Part shown: positions 8,699 through 18,399 of the stretch, piece by piece | Layout of the letters: each line of letters begins with the position of its first letter | Position numbering within the stretch: position 1 is the stretch's first letter | Origin: Candidatus Kapaibacterium sp. | Lineage (GTDB): Bacteria > Bacteroidota > Ignavibacteria > Kapaibacteriales > UBA2268 | DNA: 64,000 nucleotides | Assembly (NCBI GenBank): GCA_023957315.1 | Contig: JAMLHE010000017.1 | Span: 1 to 64,000 of the forward strand | Direction of reading: 5' to 3' | Notes under the pieces: generated by a model | What the model saw: only the letters and a program-made list of their open reading frames with translations | Database searches by the model: none | What the model was told of the DNA's origin: nothing | Position numbers and translations under genes: made by a program

Positions 8699-11600
8699 CG
8701 TGATATTATTAGTGATTGTGTAGAAATTATATTGTTAGAAAGAATTCTGATAGTATATAGACCGGAAGAAATCGGACTGACGTCAAAATTGACAGAATTT
8801 AAACCTTCCGAAACAGAGATTGCTGCTATACGGTTGACAACATTGCCCATGAAATCAGCTATTTCAATATCGGCATTACCACTAAAGTTTGCGTCAAAAT
8901 CTAACTGAATCAGATTATTTGCCGGATTGGGGTTGACCGACACGTTTGATAAATAATCGTAGGAACGAATAATTCTACGGTCTTCGCATAATCCGATGAT
9001 AATCAATTTGCCGTTTTCAGTTTCAATTCGAGATGTTGATGCACCAAAGAATGGTTTTCCGCTTGTAAATACCAAATCGGAATTGTCAGTTTCGGCAATC
9101 CCTGCCACCCCTTTAACCACGCCGAGAATACCGAAAGTTGGGAAATCACCGTCAATACGGAACCCTATCGTCCTGATATTACCTTCAATTGTATTTCTTG
9201 TCAGAATGGCATCTCCCCACTCAGATTTCACTTCCAAAGGTAAAAACAGTCCGGCATGAACTTCAAATTCTCCTTCGAAGGTACGAATGCCCTTATAAGA
9301 TTCTTGTTCGGTTATCGATACTGTAATTGGGATTTCGACATCATTATCTGTGGCTTCAACTTCAACTACGGGTAAGCTTAAGATTACCGATGAAGTGTAT
9401 GGTCCGAGCGGAATAAATTTTTGAATCAAACATGGATTGGCATCAATGATTAATGAAGCGTTGCCGGCAACGTCGGTAAGCTTGATAATTTCGATAATAG
9501 CTGTCTCGTCAGGCTTCAATGTAAATGGAGTCTGGGTTAGAACTTGGAATAATCCGGCAGGCACGACGTCGAAACCATCGAATACAATATCAGTTTTGCC
9601 CACATTATGCAAACGCAATTCACGAGTATTAATTTCAGGAATGAAAAGCAATCGGTTGTGGCTCGTCTCGATAAAACTACCGATTCCAATGCCGCTAACT
9701 TCATTAATAATTTTGATTTTATTTTGATTAGAATGATAAACTGCAATATCTGCTTCACGCAAACCCAATTCCAAAGGAGTAAATTTTATCTTTGCAAAGT
9801 AGGAACCACCCGGTGGAATTAGAGTATCTTTGATGAAAGTCTCATCTTTGAATTCCTTATTAGCAATTGGTTCGGTTGTCGAAAAATTCACAAGAAGTGG
9901 TACCGGGTCATCATTGCGAATCAATTCACGCTGATAAATTACCGTATCTCCAATACAAACTTCGCCCATCTCGAAAGGCTTATTGAAATAAGTCACATTC
10001 CTCGGGTACGAATAAGTGGAAAATGGAATTCTTATGTATGTATTGCATGTTTTGAAAACTAATTCAGTTTTGATAATTCCGGTATCTATCGGATTGAAGT
10101 TCACAACTATTTCAAGACATTGACCGGGATACAAAGTATCAAAGACCCAATCAGTGGCTAATTTCAAATTTTGATCGTTAGCAAAAAAACCTTCAGATAA
10201 GATAATCATCACATCTGTCGGGTTGCAAATTTGAGTAATCACATGTTGATTTTCAGTTCCAAGATATGCATAAGGGATTCTGACTGTATCATCGGTAAGT
10301 ACTTGTTTGCGAATAATCATATTTCCTGTAATAAATTCCTCAGGATAAGTAAAAACTCTGTACATCAAATTATCGCGAGAGGTTGCCGTAGAAGCGAGCG
10401 AATGACCGTTCGGAGCAATTTGCATATCAGTCATTACATCAAAATGTCCGAAAAGAGTTTCGGCTTTCTTGGATTGAGTCAAATCGTAAAATGCTATTTG
10501 TTTGTCTTGAGTGGAGCCCACAATCAAGGACGTTGAAGTAGGATTGAAATAGATTCTAATCGGGTCGCCAATTGAAGGTCCATAAACTTTAGCAATTTCT
10601 TTTGTAGCCAAATCAATCACAAAAATATCTGTTTTCAAACCGTTACCGTCTGATTTATTGCCCAAACCAATCAACCTTCCGTCCGGAGACATGGAAATCG
10701 CCACCGAATTGAGGAAATAATCAAAACTAATTTCATCAATAACGTTGTAGTTGCTCAATTCCACTATTTTGATTTGATTATTGAATAACAGGGCAATACC
10801 TGTCCCATCAGCATTAAAAGCGAAATCCATCAAAGGTGCATCAAATTTTACAGAACGTAAGAAAGAACCGTCTATCGAAGAATAGAGGAGCATTTCAGTT
10901 CCTGTCAATGGTAAGGCAGCAATTATATCATAAGTCTTATTAGTGATGATTTTTTTTGAAATGAAATCCGCCGGGAGTTGAATTTTTCGAAATGCCGATT
11001 GCTCTCCTATTTTGAAAAATGCCAAGCTATCCCGACGCTGAATGAACGGAATACTCCACGAACGATAACCAACTATATATTCGTTTTTAGTATTATTATA
11101 TACAAGTCCGAATGAAAAGTACTGTTGACTTTCATTTGCTTCGCCAAGATACGCTCTATTCATTATCGTTGGTTGCCCGGGTTGAGTCAAATCCCAAGTT
11201 AGCAATTTGCCCGTAATATTAGACGAAGTCAGTTTTGTGCCTTCAGTATCATATCCAACACTGAAAATAGTACGTAAATCTTCGCTTAATAAGTATTCAT
11301 CAGCTTGTTTGAAATTTTGCTTAATTCTTAATCTCAATCTTTCAGTTTCAATATCAGGAACAGTCCATAGATATTCGTTCCCAATGACATTGTCAATAGT
11401 TGTCCAAGTAAAGCCATCATTAGTGGTGTATGATATTTCTGTCGGCAAATTTACGGAATGCCCCTTCCATCGTATAAACACAGTTTGGCACGGAGTGAAT
11501 TTCGACCCATCAGGTGGTTCGGTCAACTCTATTAAAGTTTTACCATCAAGTTTGAATGAATTGCCGTACAAGGGTAAATGCTTTTTCAAACCTCCCTGAT

Positions 11601-12303
11601 AATGAACGGTCATAACGTCATGATAATATCTATTTTCTTTAGGTTCAAAATAAATATTAACCCAATATGAGGAGCCTGACATAACAAGCCTTGGCGGTTC
11701 TGAGTGATCCGGGTCTGAATCAGAACCCAACCACTTTAATCTAAATATATCGGTGTTTGTAGTAATTGAATCTAATTTCATTCTGATTGGTCTTTTATTT
11801 TCGTCAAGAAGTGAAAACCTTACACGAACTTGTTTCGGAATTGAATTTCCCGGCTGGACAAGGCTCCAGTATCCTTCCTTGACATCACGAATCTGAATTG
11901 AATTTTCGTCAGTAATTATGACATTATGTAGTAATTTCAGGACTCCAAAGAGTAATCCCTGAACCACCTTAGAATCAATTTTCACCATTAATGTGGAAAA
12001 AATCAGAGTATCGTCAGGGTCAGATTTTTTTGTGTACCATTTTACTTCTTGCCAGCCATTGATGAGAGGGCTTACCGCTTCCGGAATTATTGCGAAAGCA
12101 CCTTCGGAAATAAAAACATCTTCTAATTTTACTTCTACAGGTTGCCCCGCATTCAGAACTCTAAAATTAGCTTTAAAATATGGATATTCCGATACATCAA
12201 TATTTTCTGATTGGGCTTTAAGTTGAATTTGCAACTGATACTGCCCATTTGATTGGGACACAATGCAAAACATGAATAATAGAAGCAATGTTAATTTGGA
12301 CAT
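8695..12303 (-). CDS. T9SS type A sorting-domain protein with beta-propeller-like and HYDIN-like repeats
   Basis: A 1202-aa secreted protein. It has a signal peptide (LTLLLLFMFCIVSQSNGQ) and a region of Ig-like strands to about residue 330. A WD40/propeller-like region spans roughly 370-660 (DIFVIDLATKEIAKVYG, FGHFDVMTDMQIAPNGHSLA). Choice-of-anchor-D/HYDIN-like domains follow (FNPIDTGIIKTELVF, FTPLELGLREADIAV). The last 85 residues are a type A T9SS sorting domain: NPNPANNLIQLDF, then SSGLYTIRILSNN. It should cross the outer membrane through the SprA translocon and be anchored or released there. The gene is translationally coupled to the OmpA-like gene downstream. Substrate or ligand unknown. 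Confidence 0.85.
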   Translation of the reverse strand: MSKLTLLLLFMFCIVSQSNGQYQLQIQLKAQSENIDVSEYPYFKANFRVLNAGQPVEVKLEDVFISEGAFAIIPEAVSPLINGWQEVKWYTKKSDPDDTLIFSTLMVKIDSKVVQGLLFGVLKLLHNVIITDENSIQIRDVKEGYWSLVQPGNSIPKQVRVRFSLLDENKRPIRMKLDSITTNTDIFRLKWLGSDSDPDHSEPPRLVMSGSSYWVNIYFEPKENRYYHDVMTVHYQGGLKKHLPLYGNSFKLDGKTLIELTEPPDGSKFTPCQTVFIRWKGHSVNLPTEISYTTNDGFTWTTIDNVIGNEYLWTVPDIETERLRLRIKQNFKQADEYLLSEDLRTIFSVGYDTEGTKLTSSNITGKLLTWDLTQPGQPTIMNRAYLGEANESQQYFSFGLVYNNTKNEYIVGYRSWSIPFIQRRDSLAFFKIGEQSAFRKIQLPADFISKKIITNKTYDIIAALPLTGTEMLLYSSIDGSFLRSVKFDAPLMDFAFNADGTGIALLFNNQIKIVELSNYNVIDEISFDYFLNSVAISMSPDGRLIGLGNKSDGNGLKTDIFVIDLATKEIAKVYGPSIGDPIRIYFNPTSTSLIVGSTQDKQIAFYDLTQSKKAETLFGHFDVMTDMQIAPNGHSLASTATSRDNLMYRVFTYPEEFITGNMIIRKQVLTDDTVRIPYAYLGTENQHVITQICNPTDVMIILSEGFFANDQNLKLATDWVFDTLYPGQCLEIVVNFNPIDTGIIKTELVFKTCNTYIRIPFSTYSYPRNVTYFNKPFEMGEVCIGDTVIYQRELIRNDDPVPLLVNFSTTEPIANKEFKDETFIKDTLIPPGGSYFAKIKFTPLELGLREADIAVYHSNQNKIKIINEVSGIGIGSFIETSHNRLLFIPEINTRELRLHNVGKTDIVFDGFDVVPAGLFQVLTQTPFTLKPDETAIIEIIKLTDVAGNASLIIDANPCLIQKFIPLGPYTSSVILSLPVVEVEATDNDVEIPITVSITEQESYKGIRTFEGEFEVHAGLFLPLEVKSEWGDAILTRNTIEGNIRTIGFRIDGDFPTFGILGVVKGVAGIAETDNSDLVFTSGKPFFGASTSRIETENGKLIIIGLCEDRRIIRSYDYLSNVSVNPNPANNLIQLDFDANFSGNADIEIADFMGNVVNRIAAISVSEGLNSVNFDVSPISSGLYTIRILSNNIISTQSLIISR

Positions 12304-12411
12304 GACAGAAAATATTTATGGAACACTATTTTTCTAATTGTTAAAAGACGTCTTGAATCTTTAATTAGTTACATATTTTTCAATAATTATTTTCGTCAAT
12401 TTTAATTGCTT

Positions 12412-12452
12412 TAACCAACAAAAAAAAGCCCTTGGCGTTATGCCAAGGGCTT
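12412..12452 (-). terminator. Rho-independent terminator of the 1913-aa gene
   Basis: AAGCCCTTGGC (12426-12436) pairs perfectly with GCCAAGGGCTT (12442-12452), and on the minus strand the hairpin is followed by a T-run (A-run at 12420-12427). It lies about 25 nt past the stop codon. Confidence 0.9.
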
Positions 12453-12477
12453 AATTGCTTTATTTAAGCGTGTGTGA

Positions 12478-15400
12478 TTATTTCACGATTGTCACAGGTG
12501 TTGTCAAGTGGATGTTGCCACTTTGCAATACCAATGTGTAAGTACCACTTGAATAGTTGCCTACACTTATGTCCAATGTGTGGTCACCACTGCTTTGGGT
12601 GCCATCAAATAAGACTGCTACTTCTTTGCCGCTTGCATCGAACATCGAGATTCGTACTGAACCGCTTTCGCTCATTCTGTAGTTTACTTTTGTTTCGTTG
12701 CTTACAGGGTTCGGACTTGCGTTTCCTAACCATGCTGCGCCGCTTAAGCCTGTCATTGTTACGATTTGTTCACCGCTGTAACTATGACTGCCGTCTCTGT
12801 CTAATGTCTTCAAACGATAGCTGTATGTGTTGCCATAGCTTACTTTGTTGTCAACTACAGGTCCGTAATGTTTGATTACACTACTGTTGCCCGCTGCCGA
12901 CATTTCATCTATTTTCACATAGTTGCTTGTGCCTGTGCTGTTTACATCGGCTCTTTCGACTTCGAAGCGTGCTGTGTTTTGTTCACTTGCCGTTGACCAG
13001 TTTACATCTACTCTTGAACCTACTTGGCGAGCGTTGAAGCTCAATAAGTCAACGGGGATGATGATACCGCCGTTGCCCGTTGCATAGTCAAATGCGCCGC
13101 GTAATGCTTTCTCGATATCGCCAAAATGTCTCCAGTCTAAGCCTAAGTATATGACATTGCTTGTCAAGCTTGAGCTTGTGACGCCTGCGATTCTCGCTAT
13201 GTCGGGCCATTCGTCATTTTGTACTTTGTTGTATCTGAACGCCATTTGTGATAGCCCGTCGCCGGTTTCGACGATATTCATCAATGCCGGTTGTGGGAAC
13301 ATGTCACCTTCGACGTTTGTGCTTAATACATCAAATATCAAGTTTCTGCCGATGGCTACCCCGGTCATTGTCTGACCTGAATAGTTTTGACCTACTCCTA
13401 ATGGATTGCCCGGGAAACGATATTCGGCACGTAAGATGTTGCGGACAAATACTTCGTCGGCATCTTCTACGTTTGTGTTTTCGCGTACCATTTCTTGGCT
13501 ACCGATGATTAAGTTGCTCTTTTCGCTTACGGTACCGTTCATTGCAAAGTCGGTCAAGTTTAGTTTTTCTAATCTTGTCAATGCTTTGTCGTGTCCGTCT
13601 GACCATAGTAATGTACGATATTTGCGATAGTCAACACTTCTTGGTTCCCAGCCTGCGCGTTGGAATACGTCATAGTCATAACGTCCGTCTGCTAATTCGA
13701 TTTCCCAATCCAACAATTCCATACCTTTGTCTAAAGCTTGCTTGTTTAAGCCCGATGCCAAGGCATCTGTGCTTAATTCCATTTCGTTCACATTTACATA
13801 GTTTTGTGAGCTTACTAAGACTTTGATTGGGCTGCGACGTAAGTAGAATCTTACGGTCTTGCTTACCATGTTGTTACCGTTTTGTTCGTCGGCATCCATT
13901 GTGATGTCTATTCTGTATCTTGGCGTTACGTTTGGTTCCATGCCAATGAATTGGCTTGGGATTGTGTAACCGTCACCGCGTAAATCATTGTAAGTACTTG
14001 GTACCCAGTCGGTTCCGATTCCGTCGGCTAAGTTGAAACTGATTTCGAGGTTTTCGGTTGATTCGATATCTACGACGGCTTCAATGTTGCTGTGTTCTAA
14101 AATGTATGTCCCACTTGGGCTTTCTCTGTAAATTGACGCATAGATTTTCTTGTCGTTTACTTGCAAGCTGCCGCTGTTTCTTACTATGGCTTTGACTTCA
14201 ACCGGAGCTTCTGTCATTATATATTCGGCATCCGAGAAGGTCCCTTCGGTTGCACGATAGTTGCCCGGCGAGGTGATTACCAATGTTTCGGTGTCACGGT
14301 TGAATAAGGTGCCGTTGAATTCAATTGCCCCTAAGTCAAAGCGTGAACCGGCGATACCACGGATGTTGCCATATACGTCACGTCCGTATTCCGGCAATAC
14401 ATCTCCACGTTTTGATAATACTGAACCTTTGACGGTTGGCTTGATTCTCAATTTCTGTGGGTTGCTGCCTTCGTAGTAGTGGTCGTTCACAAAGTTGCCG
14501 CTTGATATGGAGTTTAACTCATTTCCGCTTGCCATTTGCCATTGTTCCAATTCTACGTATTCGTTACGGTCGCCGTATTCGATGATGCGGTTTTTAGCGT
14601 TTGTATATACATGACGGTATATCGTTGCATTGCTGCTGCCTACCCAATATGCGTTACGGTCAGCGTCCATTCCGGTTACTTGGTATGGATATGCGCCTTG
14701 ATAGAACATTGTGCTTGATACCATGTTTGTACCGCTGATGCTGTTGTCAGAGATTGCGATTGCGTTGTTTATGACTTTCGCTGCATTGGCTTGTTGTACT
14801 GCCAAACCGGCTATGTTCCCAAGGTTGGTGATGCCGTCTTCGCCTAAGATTACCGTGTTGTTCGCTATCATCAAGTCACGTATCAAATAGTCGCTGTGAC
14901 GTGGTGTAAGCATTCGCATGTTCATGTCTGTTACTGTATGGTTGCGTTCTGTCAATGCATGTACACCCGCACGTGTCGCTTCTTGGCGGCCCGCATTGAT
15001 GTTCCACATTGCATTGTTTACGGCTACCAAATCATCTGTCTCTTGGGGGAATAAACGGAATTCTGCTCCTAATTGGTATTTGTTCGCATTTTGTTCTATT
15101 AAGATACCGTAAACGCGGTTGTTACCTTTCACATTACTTATGCTGTTGCCGTCTATGGTCAAATGTTTGTTGTTGTAACCCAACAAGTCTGCACTTGAGT
15201 TTCCACCCGCGATAATACCTGCGGTGATGGTGCCCGGTCCGTTTACATTATAGATTGTGTTGTTCTTGACTGAACTTGATTCTTCATGTCCTACTACTAC
15301 GCCTGCACCTGCCAAGTTGTACAACTTGTTGTTCTCGATTTTCGTGTTCATGTTATAGAATGGTAAGAAGTCGGAGATGGCTGGTACGCGTAATGGACCG

Positions 15401-18219
15401 ATACCGTAAGATACGATACCATAACCGAAGCCGCTGATGTCGTTGTTAATGAATGAATTGTTCATGTTTACGATTGTATCGAATGCCAATACATATTCTT
15501 CAGTTGATAAACCTTGGACTTTGCCACGATTTACTATACCTGCTGAATAACCGCGGGCACCTGTTTCTGTCATTTCTTCATCAGGGGTGAAAATGAAACC
15601 GTCAACTATACTGAAGTGAACATTGGGCAAATGAACGCTGTTCTTGATTGCAGGTGTGTTGTTTTCCATTATGATATTTTTTACAGTAATGTTTTGTGAA
15701 CCAGCATTCAAATAGAATACTGCTCCAAAAGCATCTGTTGTCGTATTCAAGACAAATTTAAGCGCTTGATTGTTGCCACCGTCAAATGTGATATAACCAC
15801 CACTATTCGAGAAATCGATGTAGTAGTCACGTCCGAAGGATTCTTGTTGGATTGCATATGGATTGGTACTTAGTTCTGATTGACCTAAGAATACACCTTG
15901 ACCGTTTGTCGAGAATAACTTCACTATGACTGAACCACGTGTTACGGCTTTCGCTGCGGATGGTTTGAATGTCAAAGTTCTGTATTCCCCGGTTTCGGCA
16001 TTGTAGCCTAAGCCCATGATGGAGGTTGATAAATCCCATGCCGGTGCATAATCGTGTCTTGCTTCTACTTCATATACGTCATCGGTTAATTCAAAGGCTA
16101 TCGAACCCGACAAGCCACGTAAGAACAAGGCATCCATTGCTTCGTCTATGGTCTTGAAATTGTTGATACTGTTTTGGTTCTTCATACCGATTGTGTATGT
16201 ACCTTGCAAACCGCCTGTTACGTAGAAGATGATATAGATTTCATTGTCTTCTTCGACTTGGTCGTCAGGATGATTTACTGTCAGTGTGGCTCTATAAGTA
16301 CCCGGTTTTGTGATGACCATTGGATTGAAACGGACTGACTTAATATTGTAACGTCCCGATGGTATATCTTGGACTATTATGTTTTGTTCCAATACTTTGA
16401 TGCCGCTCGGCTCTTCTGTGATTACAAGTCGTGTCGGGGCATCGGTGATGTCGCCTACTCCCATATTCCGTAATTCCACCATTGGGGAGAAAGGTCTGCC
16501 CGCTATGATTTCGCTGCCGGCGGAAGGGACGTTAATTGCATAGGCTTGGGCTTGTATTTCATCACGTATTGCGAAGAAATACGGTTCTACTGCATCTGCG
16601 CGACGGAAACAGTCGTTATATGGTTCCATGTCGGTTGAACTTTTCAAATCTACACATAGTACAGCTCTGTATTCATCAGGAATTGATGATTTGAATATTC
16701 CAAAATCTAATGGCACTTTTTGTTTTGCCAATACCAAGAAATCTCCAAAGTTTGTTGTATCCCATTCACGCTTGTATTCTGCAACCATTACATTCTTCGA
16801 ATTATATATTCTCAAATAAGCATCAAATTTTGCTACAGGGCGAAGACCTACGTTTTGGACTACACCTTGAACTTGGATTTCTAAGCCTCTCGGATAGATA
16901 TGAAATCTCGGTGGTCCGTTGGATAATGGACTTGTAATGTCTTGTGACGCCATGTCCCATTCCCATGATACTGTAAAGTTTTTCCTCATCTCTTTGTATT
17001 CTTGACCTACGCCGGGTTTTCTAATTCCGAGTACTAATTGGTACTCGCCACCGCTATTGTGGCGGAATGTGAATGTACCGTTCTTTGCAGATGGTCCGCG
17101 AGCTGCTAAGATATTATAAATTGTGTTTGAGCCTAATACATCCGTACCTACATTTATATCTATTGTGCCGTTAAGTGGGTCTAAGCCTTCATAAATGACA
17201 TCTTGGTCGGGTAATGGACCAACTATTTTGTAACGCAAAGTTGTTCCCGGCGCTTGTGGTGAACCGAATTCTACCATCGTACGTGGGAATGTCATCATCT
17301 CGCCTTCGTGCATTCTTGTTGTTCCGTTATAATCTTGACCGGCTAACAATATGTCGTAAGGTGGTTTTGTGTCAGGGAATGTTGATTTGAATGGCAAAGC
17401 GAAGTCAATCAAATAATCTTCAATTTCACCATAGTTATATCCATACCATGCATCAGGACCAACCCATGAATAGAGGTATGCATAGCCGTTCCAGCATGCA
17501 TTTGCAGCTTGTCCGAAGTTAGAACCCAAAGTATAAGGGTAAGAATAAGAAGTCATTATTCTCATGCGAGTAACACCTGTTTTTTGGTCGTCAGGTATTG
17601 TTATTTGATAAGTTTGCCATTTATTTAAATGGCAAGTTGTATTCGTTCTTCTCCAATCCCATGTATCGCCGATTTTTTTAGTCAAACCGCTTGCAATTCT
17701 TGTTGGGCTGTTAATCCATTCATTTGGGTCATTCCAGTCGCCGTCAATATTGAAATCAATAAAGACACGACTGGTATAAGTCATCCATGACCAGCCGAAA
17801 TTGCAATAGTCAGTTCCAAAATAACTCATGTAGTTATAGTCGGCGCGATATGCAATGTTATAAGTTTCACCGGGTTGCATTTCGCCTTTTACTCCGGTAT
17901 AAATATAACATCCTTCCCAAGGTCCCCATAAATTGGTTCCATCAGAAAGGCGATGTAATACGACTTCCTCTGTATTAGAGTTGGTTACTTTAACTTCCTT
18001 AATAGGTATAGTAAAGTAATAATCATAATATGAACCCCACGATTGCGATTTTATGTAGCTTGGGTAGCACCATAAATCCGGCGTCCAATTCTGGGGTACT
18101 TGCGAAGCATTCGGGATACAATAATTTGTAGGTCCGTTGTCATCCTGCGCCTGTGCCATGTTCAAAGCCGTGAACATTAAAGCGGCTATGAAAAACATGG
18201 TAAATAATTTCTTAAACAT
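12478..18219 (-). CDS. Giant T9SS cargo with GEVED, CARDB-like and beta-helix regions
   Basis: A 1913-aa secreted protein, the largest cargo in the window. In order: a signal peptide (FTMFFIAALMFTALNMAQAQ); a GEVED domain at about residues 145-275 (FIDFNIDGDWNDPNEW, NYGEIEDYLIDF); Ig-like strands; a CARDB-like adhesion module near 570-670 (SAGSEIIAGRPFSPMVELRN); and a right-handed parallel beta-helix near 830-1200 with repeated short Asn-rich turns (IENNKLYNLAG, VKNNTIYNVNG). A further Ig-like stretch leads to a type A T9SS sorting domain over the last 80 residues (NASPNPVSNETKVNYRM, SSGTYTLVLQSG). A GGAG ribosome site precedes the ATG. Its N-terminal 280 residues closely match the truncated gene at 1-843. 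Much of it (roughly 12.5-16.5 kb) is richer in G and C than its neighbours, suggesting strong expression or codon selection. Probably a surface or matrix protein. Confidence 0.88.
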   Translation of the reverse strand: MFKKLFTMFFIAALMFTALNMAQAQDDNGPTNYCIPNASQVPQNWTPDLWCYPSYIKSQSWGSYYDYYFTIPIKEVKVTNSNTEEVVLHRLSDGTNLWGPWEGCYIYTGVKGEMQPGETYNIAYRADYNYMSYFGTDYCNFGWSWMTYTSRVFIDFNIDGDWNDPNEWINSPTRIASGLTKKIGDTWDWRRTNTTCHLNKWQTYQITIPDDQKTGVTRMRIMTSYSYPYTLGSNFGQAANACWNGYAYLYSWVGPDAWYGYNYGEIEDYLIDFALPFKSTFPDTKPPYDILLAGQDYNGTTRMHEGEMMTFPRTMVEFGSPQAPGTTLRYKIVGPLPDQDVIYEGLDPLNGTIDINVGTDVLGSNTIYNILAARGPSAKNGTFTFRHNSGGEYQLVLGIRKPGVGQEYKEMRKNFTVSWEWDMASQDITSPLSNGPPRFHIYPRGLEIQVQGVVQNVGLRPVAKFDAYLRIYNSKNVMVAEYKREWDTTNFGDFLVLAKQKVPLDFGIFKSSIPDEYRAVLCVDLKSSTDMEPYNDCFRRADAVEPYFFAIRDEIQAQAYAINVPSAGSEIIAGRPFSPMVELRNMGVGDITDAPTRLVITEEPSGIKVLEQNIIVQDIPSGRYNIKSVRFNPMVITKPGTYRATLTVNHPDDQVEEDNEIYIIFYVTGGLQGTYTIGMKNQNSINNFKTIDEAMDALFLRGLSGSIAFELTDDVYEVEARHDYAPAWDLSTSIMGLGYNAETGEYRTLTFKPSAAKAVTRGSVIVKLFSTNGQGVFLGQSELSTNPYAIQQESFGRDYYIDFSNSGGYITFDGGNNQALKFVLNTTTDAFGAVFYLNAGSQNITVKNIIMENNTPAIKNSVHLPNVHFSIVDGFIFTPDEEMTETGARGYSAGIVNRGKVQGLSTEEYVLAFDTIVNMNNSFINNDISGFGYGIVSYGIGPLRVPAISDFLPFYNMNTKIENNKLYNLAGAGVVVGHEESSSVKNNTIYNVNGPGTITAGIIAGGNSSADLLGYNNKHLTIDGNSISNVKGNNRVYGILIEQNANKYQLGAEFRLFPQETDDLVAVNNAMWNINAGRQEATRAGVHALTERNHTVTDMNMRMLTPRHSDYLIRDLMIANNTVILGEDGITNLGNIAGLAVQQANAAKVINNAIAISDNSISGTNMVSSTMFYQGAYPYQVTGMDADRNAYWVGSSNATIYRHVYTNAKNRIIEYGDRNEYVELEQWQMASGNELNSISSGNFVNDHYYEGSNPQKLRIKPTVKGSVLSKRGDVLPEYGRDVYGNIRGIAGSRFDLGAIEFNGTLFNRDTETLVITSPGNYRATEGTFSDAEYIMTEAPVEVKAIVRNSGSLQVNDKKIYASIYRESPSGTYILEHSNIEAVVDIESTENLEISFNLADGIGTDWVPSTYNDLRGDGYTIPSQFIGMEPNVTPRYRIDITMDADEQNGNNMVSKTVRFYLRRSPIKVLVSSQNYVNVNEMELSTDALASGLNKQALDKGMELLDWEIELADGRYDYDVFQRAGWEPRSVDYRKYRTLLWSDGHDKALTRLEKLNLTDFAMNGTVSEKSNLIIGSQEMVRENTNVEDADEVFVRNILRAEYRFPGNPLGVGQNYSGQTMTGVAIGRNLIFDVLSTNVEGDMFPQPALMNIVETGDGLSQMAFRYNKVQNDEWPDIARIAGVTSSSLTSNVIYLGLDWRHFGDIEKALRGAFDYATGNGGIIIPVDLLSFNARQVGSRVDVNWSTASEQNTARFEVERADVNSTGTSNYVKIDEMSAAGNSSVIKHYGPVVDNKVSYGNTYSYRLKTLDRDGSHSYSGEQIVTMTGLSGAAWLGNASPNPVSNETKVNYRMSESGSVRISMFDASGKEVAVLFDGTQSSGDHTLDISVGNYSSGTYTLVLQSGNIHLTTPVTIVK

Positions 18220-18399
18220 AGGAAACTCCTGTATTTTTGTTAAACATGAAAATAAAAATTGCTCATTTTCTTATTATATAACAATAAAAATACAAGAATG
18301 TTACATAGAAATATAAATTTATTTTCATTATTTTACATTTTTTTGCAATCATTTTTCTGTTACTTTGAAATTAAATTTTAATGCTTGGAGGATTTATTC

